From Leisingera sp. ANG59 (GTDB lineage: Bacteria > Pseudomonadota > Alphaproteobacteria > Rhodobacterales > Rhodobacteraceae): 64,000 bases of DNA. The first letter of the stretch is position 1, and every line of letters begins with the position of its first letter. Shown piece by piece: positions 59,829 through 64,000 of this stretch. Below the pieces are notes generated by a model, which ran no database searches, was not told the DNA's origin, and was given only the letters and a program-made list of their open reading frames with translations. Location: NCBI RefSeq assembly GCF_013317235.1, contig NZ_WLCM01000004.1, forward strand, positions 76,728-140,727, read 5' to 3'. The translations under genes and the position numbers were made by a program.

Positions 59829-62770
59829 GACTTCCCGGGAAAGGTCTGAACCAGGGCGCCAAGCCGATCACCTTTGCCTTCAACGGCCGCCACATGATGG
59901 GGCTGGCAGGCGACACGCTGGCGGCGGCGCTGTTGGCAAATGATGTGCACCTGGTGGGGCGGTCGTTCAAGTACCACCGCCCGCGCGGGGTGCTGACCGC
60001 AGGCAGCGAAGAGCCGAACGCGCTGGTGACCATTGGCACCGGCGGCCAGCAGGACCCGAACGTGCGCGCTACCCAGCAGGAACTGTTTGAAGGGCTGGAG
60101 GCGCGCAGCCAGAACTGCTGGCCCACGGTCGAGCGCGACGTGATGGCGTTGAACGATCTTGCCGCGCCGTTCTTTGGTGCGGGGTTCTACTACAAGACCT
60201 TCATGTGGCCGGCGGCGTTCTGGGAGAAGGTCTATGAGCCGCTGATCCGCAATGCGGCAGGCCTTGGCGCGCTGTCGGGCGAGGCGGATCAGGACCGCTA
60301 TGAGAAGGCCTTTGCCTTCTGCGACGTGCTGGTGATCGGCTCCGGTCCGGCGGGGCTGATGGCAGCGCTGACCGCGGGCCGGGCCGGGGCGGATGTGATC
60401 CTGGCAGAGGAAGACAGCCGCATGGGCGGCCGCCTGCTGGCAGAGCGCGAGGAGATCGGCGGCAAGCCGGGCCATGAATGGGCGGCAGAAGTGCTGGCCG
60501 AGCTGGAGGCGATGAACAACGTGCGGCTGATGACCCGCACCACCGTCACCGGCGCCTATGACCAGGGCACCTACGGAGCGCTGGAGCGGGTCTCGCATCA
60601 TCTGCCGCGGCGGCATTCGCTGAAGGGCAGCCATCTGCCGCGCGAATGCTTTTGGCGGATTGCGGCCAAACACGCGGTGCTGGCGGCGGGCGCCATCGAG
60701 CGCCCGGTGGCCTTCCGCGACAACGACCGGCCCGGCATTATGATGGCGGGCGCGGTGCGTGCCTATCTGAACCGCTGGGGCGTGGCGCCCGGCGAGCGGG
60801 TGACGCTGTTTGCCAACAACGACCAGGCGCACCGCACAGCGCGCGACCTGCATGACGCTGGCGTGCATATCGCGGCGGTTATCGACAGCCGCCATGAGGC
60901 GCCGGATGGCGGACCTTATCAGGTGATCAAGGGCGCGCAGGTTTGCGGCTCCGCCGGCCGCCAGCGGCTGGAGAGCATCACCGTGCGCTCGGTCAAGGGC
61001 GAGGAGAAGATCCAGACCGACTGCCTGGCGATGTCCGGGGGCTGGAACCCGTCTGTGCATCTGACCTGCCATTTGAACAGTCGGCCTGTTTGGAAGCGCG
61101 AGGCGCTGGCCTTTGTGCCGGCGGATGGCGCCGTTCCCGGCATGGTCACAGCCGGCGCCTGCAACGGCACTTTCTCCACCGCAGGCGCAATACGCGAAGG
61201 CGCGGAGGCTGCCGCCAAGGTGCTGGAGGCGCTGGGCCTGAAATCAGCTGCCGCCGATCTGCCGGAGGTTGAGGATGATCCCTACCGCATCGCCGCGCTG
61301 TGGGCGGTGCCGGGCAAGGGACGCGCCTGGCTCGACTTCCAGAACGACGTGACCGTCAAGGATGTGAAACAGGCAGCGGTGGAGAACTTCCGCTCTGTCG
61401 AGCATATGAAACGCTATACCACCCAGGGCATGGCGACCGATCAGGGCAAGAACTCCAACGTTGCCGCGCTGGCAGTGCTGGCGGATGCAACCGGGCGGAC
61501 AATCCCCGAGACCGGCACCACCACCTTCCGCCCGCCGTTTGTGCCGGTGTCCATCGGTGCGATGGGGGCGGGGGCCACGGATGAGGGCTTCAAGCCGCAG
61601 CGCTTCCTGACCTCGCATGGCGAGAGCGAAACCCGCGCGGCGCATCAGCTGGAGGTGGGCCTGTGGTACCGCGCTGCCTATTTCCCGAAACAGGGCGAAA
61701 CCAACTGGCGTCAGTCCTGCGACCGCGAGGTCACGCTGGTGCGCAAGGCAGTTGGCATCTGCGATGTTTCAACCCTGGGCAAAATCGACATCCAGGGTGC
61801 CGACGCGGGCAAGTTCCTCGACTTCCTCTACACCAACACCTTCAGCACCCTGAAGGTCGGCAAGGTCCGCTATGGGCTGATGCTGCGCGAGGACGGTTTT
61901 GTCATGGATGACGGCACCACTGCGCGGCTCGGCGAGAACCATTTTGTGATGACCACCACCACCGCCGCAGCAGGGCAGGTGATGGCGCATATGGAGTTTG
62001 TCTCTCAGGCGCTGTACCCGGAATGGGATGTCCGCTTTACCTCGGTGACCGAGCAATGGGCGCAGTTTGCCGTCGCCGGCCCCAAGTCGCAGGAGCTGTT
62101 GAACGGGCTGCTGGACGAGGACGTGAACGGCGAGACCTGGCCCTTCATGGGCTGCGGCGAAGCGACCGTGCTGGGCGTCAAGGGACGGCTGTTCCGGATA
62201 TCCTTCTCGGGCGAGCATGCCTATGAGGTGGCCGTGCCCGCGCGCTATGGCGAGGCCCTGTTCCGCGAGCTGCTGAAGCGGGCCGAGGCGATGGGCGGCG
62301 GTGCCTATGGCATGGAAGCGCTCAATGTGCTGCGGATCGAGAAGGGGCTGATTACCCACGCCGAGATCAACGGCACCGTGACAGCCTTTGACCTCGGCCT
62401 GCAGGGGATGATGTCCAACAAGAAAGACTTCCTGGGCAAGGCGATGTCCGCGCGCGAGGGCCTGATGGCCGAGAACCGGATGCGCCTGGTGGGCTTGAAA
62501 CCCGTGGGTGCGGCCAAGGAGATCACCGCCGGGGCGCATCTGTTCACGCCGGGCGACCCGGTGGAGCGGATTTATGACCAGGGCTATGTGACCTCGGCCG
62601 GGTATTCGCCGACGCTGGGGCATCCGATTGGCCTGGCTTTCCTGAAAGAAGGGCCGGAGCGGATTGGCGAGACCGTGCGCCTGGTCGACCATATGCGCGG
62701 AGCAGATACCCTGTGCGAGGTCGTTTCGCCTGTGTTCTTTGACCCGGAAGGAGAACGTGCCCGTGGCTGA
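59825..62770 (+). CDS. soxA: Sarcosine oxidase alpha subunit
   Basis: 981 aa. The N-terminal 2Fe-2S-like/ferredoxin fold segment GRSFKYHRPRGVLTAGSEEPNALVTIG is followed by an NAD site (VLVIGSGPAGLMAALTAGRAGADV) and by a C-terminal GcvT-like tetrahydrofolate domain from about residue 600. The folate domain captures formaldehyde as 5,10-methylene-THF. It overlaps soxG by eight bases. Length and domain order are normal. Confidence 0.96.
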   Translation: MRLPGKGLNQGAKPITFAFNGRHMMGLAGDTLAAALLANDVHLVGRSFKYHRPRGVLTAGSEEPNALVTIGTGGQQDPNVRATQQELFEGLEARSQNCWPTVERDVMALNDLAAPFFGAGFYYKTFMWPAAFWEKVYEPLIRNAAGLGALSGEADQDRYEKAFAFCDVLVIGSGPAGLMAALTAGRAGADVILAEEDSRMGGRLLAEREEIGGKPGHEWAAEVLAELEAMNNVRLMTRTTVTGAYDQGTYGALERVSHHLPRRHSLKGSHLPRECFWRIAAKHAVLAAGAIERPVAFRDNDRPGIMMAGAVRAYLNRWGVAPGERVTLFANNDQAHRTARDLHDAGVHIAAVIDSRHEAPDGGPYQVIKGAQVCGSAGRQRLESITVRSVKGEEKIQTDCLAMSGGWNPSVHLTCHLNSRPVWKREALAFVPADGAVPGMVTAGACNGTFSTAGAIREGAEAAAKVLEALGLKSAAADLPEVEDDPYRIAALWAVPGKGRAWLDFQNDVTVKDVKQAAVENFRSVEHMKRYTTQGMATDQGKNSNVAALAVLADATGRTIPETGTTTFRPPFVPVSIGAMGAGATDEGFKPQRFLTSHGESETRAAHQLEVGLWYRAAYFPKQGETNWRQSCDREVTLVRKAVGICDVSTLGKIDIQGADAGKFLDFLYTNTFSTLKVGKVRYGLMLREDGFVMDDGTTARLGENHFVMTTTTAAAGQVMAHMEFVSQALYPEWDVRFTSVTEQWAQFAVAGPKSQELLNGLLDEDVNGETWPFMGCGEATVLGVKGRLFRISFSGEHAYEVAVPARYGEALFRELLKRAEAMGGGAYGMEALNVLRIEKGLITHAEINGTVTAFDLGLQGMMSNKKDFLGKAMSAREGLMAENRMRLVGLKPVGAAKEITAGAHLFTPGDPVERIYDQGYVTSAGYSPTLGHPIGLAFLKEGPERIGETVRLVDHMRGADTLCEVVSPVFFDPEGERARG

Positions 62771-63308
62771 GCTGATTGCAAAGAGCCCCTGTGAGGGGCT
62801 GGTTCCGGCAACCATCGGCGGTATGAGCCTGACCGAGGAACACCCCGGCAGTATGTGGGCCGTGGCGCCCTTCAAGGGTCAGGAAAAGGCGCTGAGCAAG
62901 GCGCTGGAGACAGCCCACGGCATGGCGTTCCCGGCGCCGAACCGCGCCACCGGCAAGGCGGGCAGCCGGGCTGTCTGGTTTGGCCGGGACATGGCACTGC
63001 TGATTGGGCCTGCGCCCGACGCCGGTCTGGCCAAGCACGCCGCGCTGACAGACCAGAGCGATGCCTGGGCCGTGGTTAAGCTGGAAGGAGCAGGCACCGA
63101 GGACGTGCTGGCGCGGCTTGTGCCGGTCGATATGCGTAACCAGGTCTTCAAGCGCGGCCACACCGTGCGGGCGGAACTCAAGCACATGATGGCCTCGGTG
63201 ACCCGTACCGGCCAGCAGGCGTTTCAGATCATGGTGTTCCGCTCGATGGCAAAGACGCTGGTGCATGATCTGAAAACAGCCATGGAAGCCGTCGCGGCGC
63301 GAGGGTAA
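62763..63308 (+). CDS. soxG: Sarcosine oxidase gamma subunit
   Basis: 181 aa from the GTG at 62763, chosen because it gives VAELIAKSPCEGLVPATIGG, the normal SoxG start, and has AAGGAGAA upstream within soxA. The fold is GcvT-N-like, with RLVPVDMRNQVFKRGHTVRAELKHM near the end. It completes the heterotetramer and helps position soxA. It ends the operon. Confidence 0.94.
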   Translation: MAELIAKSPCEGLVPATIGGMSLTEEHPGSMWAVAPFKGQEKALSKALETAHGMAFPAPNRATGKAGSRAVWFGRDMALLIGPAPDAGLAKHAALTDQSDAWAVVKLEGAGTEDVLARLVPVDMRNQVFKRGHTVRAELKHMMASVTRTGQQAFQIMVFRSMAKTLVHDLKTAMEAVAARG

Positions 63309-63345
63309 TCTTCGGGAATCACCAACTGATTCCCGGAGCGCATCT

Positions 63346-63684
63346 ATGATCCGCATCGCCCTTGCAGCCGCCTTGCTGGCGGCGCCGGCCTATGCTTCTG
63401 AAACCAAAGAAGAAAGCTGCAAATACCAGGGCCAGGTCATGGCCGCAGTGCAGCAGGCGCGGCTGGACCGGGTGAAGCAGGAAGAGGTGGAGCAGGCCGT
63501 TCTGGACAGCGAGCCGGAATGGCCTGAAGCCTATTCCAAAGCGATCCCGCAGCTTACGAGCCACGTTTACGCGATGAAGCGGCGCGACCTTAAGGAGACC
63601 GACCTTGGCGCGCTGTTCGAACAGCAGTGCCTGCAGAACTGGGATCAGATCCAGGCGATGCAGAAACAGCTGAAGTCGAACTGA
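63346..63684 (+). CDS. Small secreted protein of unknown function
   Basis: 112 aa with a Sec signal (MIRIALAAALLAAPAYA-SE) and a helical mature part containing two cysteines (SCKYQGQ and FEQQCLQNW). It lies 37 bases after soxG and one base before dnaG. No family was recognised. Confidence 0.7.
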   Translation: MIRIALAAALLAAPAYASETKEESCKYQGQVMAAVQQARLDRVKQEEVEQAVLDSEPEWPEAYSKAIPQLTSHVYAMKRRDLKETDLGALFEQQCLQNWDQIQAMQKQLKSN

Positions 63685-63685
63685 T

Positions 63686-64000
63686 ATGTCCCTGCCGCCC
63701 GGTTTTCTGGATGAACTGCGCACCCGCATCAGCATTTCTGATGTCGTCGGGCGCAAGGTTATGTGGGATCAGCGCAAGTCGCAGCCGGGCAAGGGCGACT
63801 ATTGGGGGCCGTGTCCGTTTCACCATGAAAAGACTGCGTCCTTCCATGTGGAGGACCGCAAGGGATTTTATTATTGCTTCGGCTGCCACGCCAAGGGCGA
63901 CGCGCTGAAGTTTGTCCAGGAAACTGAGAACGTCGGTTTCATGGAAGCCGTGGAAATCCTGGCAGGCGAAGCGGGCATGGAAATGCCCAAGCGCGATCCC
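63686..64000 (+). CDS. dnaG: DNA primase, 5' part (runs off the window)
   Basis: The first 105 codons are present. MSLPPGFLDELRTRISISDVVGRKV and the zinc ribbon CPFHHEKTASFHVEDRKGFYYCFGCHAKGD are diagnostic for DnaG. It makes RNA primers at replication forks. It continues beyond the right edge. Confidence 0.96.
   Translation, partial: MSLPPGFLDELRTRISISDVVGRKVMWDQRKSQPGKGDYWGPCPFHHEKTASFHVEDRKGFYYCFGCHAKGDALKFVQETENVGFMEAVEILAGEAGMEMPKRDP

Overview
The window reads as chromosome from a marine alphaproteobacterium of the Roseobacter group (Rhodobacterales; Leisingera/Phaeobacter/Ruegeria type). This is inferred from the high GC content, the TRAP and PotABCD-type importers, the heterotetrameric sarcosine oxidase operon soxBDAG, the class II FBPase glpX, the orphan Tad-like genes and the alphaproteobacterial tRNA-Ser and tRNA-Glu genes. 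No rRNA, CRISPR array or intact insertion sequence was seen.

Layout. 1-3.3 kb: three plus-strand genes of uncertain role: a SAM-methyltransferase-like protein, a degenerate methyltransferase/alpha-beta-hydrolase fusion, and a sulfotransferase-like protein with an altered P-loop. 3.3-9.6 kb: a six-gene minus-strand operon (enolase-superfamily racemase, D-amino-acid-dehydrogenase-like flavoenzyme, TRAP transporter, BASS-like permease) with a divergent LysR gene. 10.6-13.1 kb: a GntR regulator, an Asp/Glu-racemase-family protein and a convergent AEC permease, separated by a 62-nt palindrome. 13.2-18.7 kb: a tightly packed housekeeping operon (SPOR lipoprotein, D,D-carboxypeptidase, tmk, holB, tatD-family, MBL hydrolase). 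19 kb: tRNA-Ser(UGA).

19.6-27.7 kb: a set of quinone/electrophile-handling genes: FMN reductase, a lipoprotein hydrolase, an isochorismatase-family hydrolase, two pirins, an MhqO-like dioxygenase fused to an MhqD-like esterase, and a LysR regulator. 28.1-41.4 kb: an apparent catabolic locus for an N-methylated or polyamine-like compound: flavin monooxygenase, RidA, DUF1028 protein, aldehyde dehydrogenase, LysR, a trimethylamine-dehydrogenase-family iron-sulfur flavoprotein, an M20 deacylase, and a complete PotABCD-type importer. A decayed aspartase fragment lies inside it.

42-48.5 kb: tRNA-Glu(UUC), recJ, glpX, homoserine dehydrogenase, a small lipoprotein, TetR, GNAT and ABM-domain genes. 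48.5-53.4 kb: a third pirin, a corrinoid reductive-dehalogenase-like iron-sulfur protein, LysR, a beta-hydroxyacid dehydrogenase and a small membrane protein. 53.4-56.2 kb: two TadE-like pseudopilin-like genes and a vWA (TadG-like) gene. 56.5-63.3 kb: an NAD(P)-dependent Glu/Leu-type dehydrogenase, then soxB-soxD-soxA-soxG. 63.3-64 kb: a small secreted protein and the 5' end of dnaG.

The theme is uptake and oxidation of nitrogen-containing osmolytes and amines. The TRAP/racemase/dehydrogenase operon, the Pot/demethylase locus and sarcosine oxidase would all feed C1 units and amino nitrogen into central metabolism. All functions are inferred from motifs and recalled family features; no database search was run.
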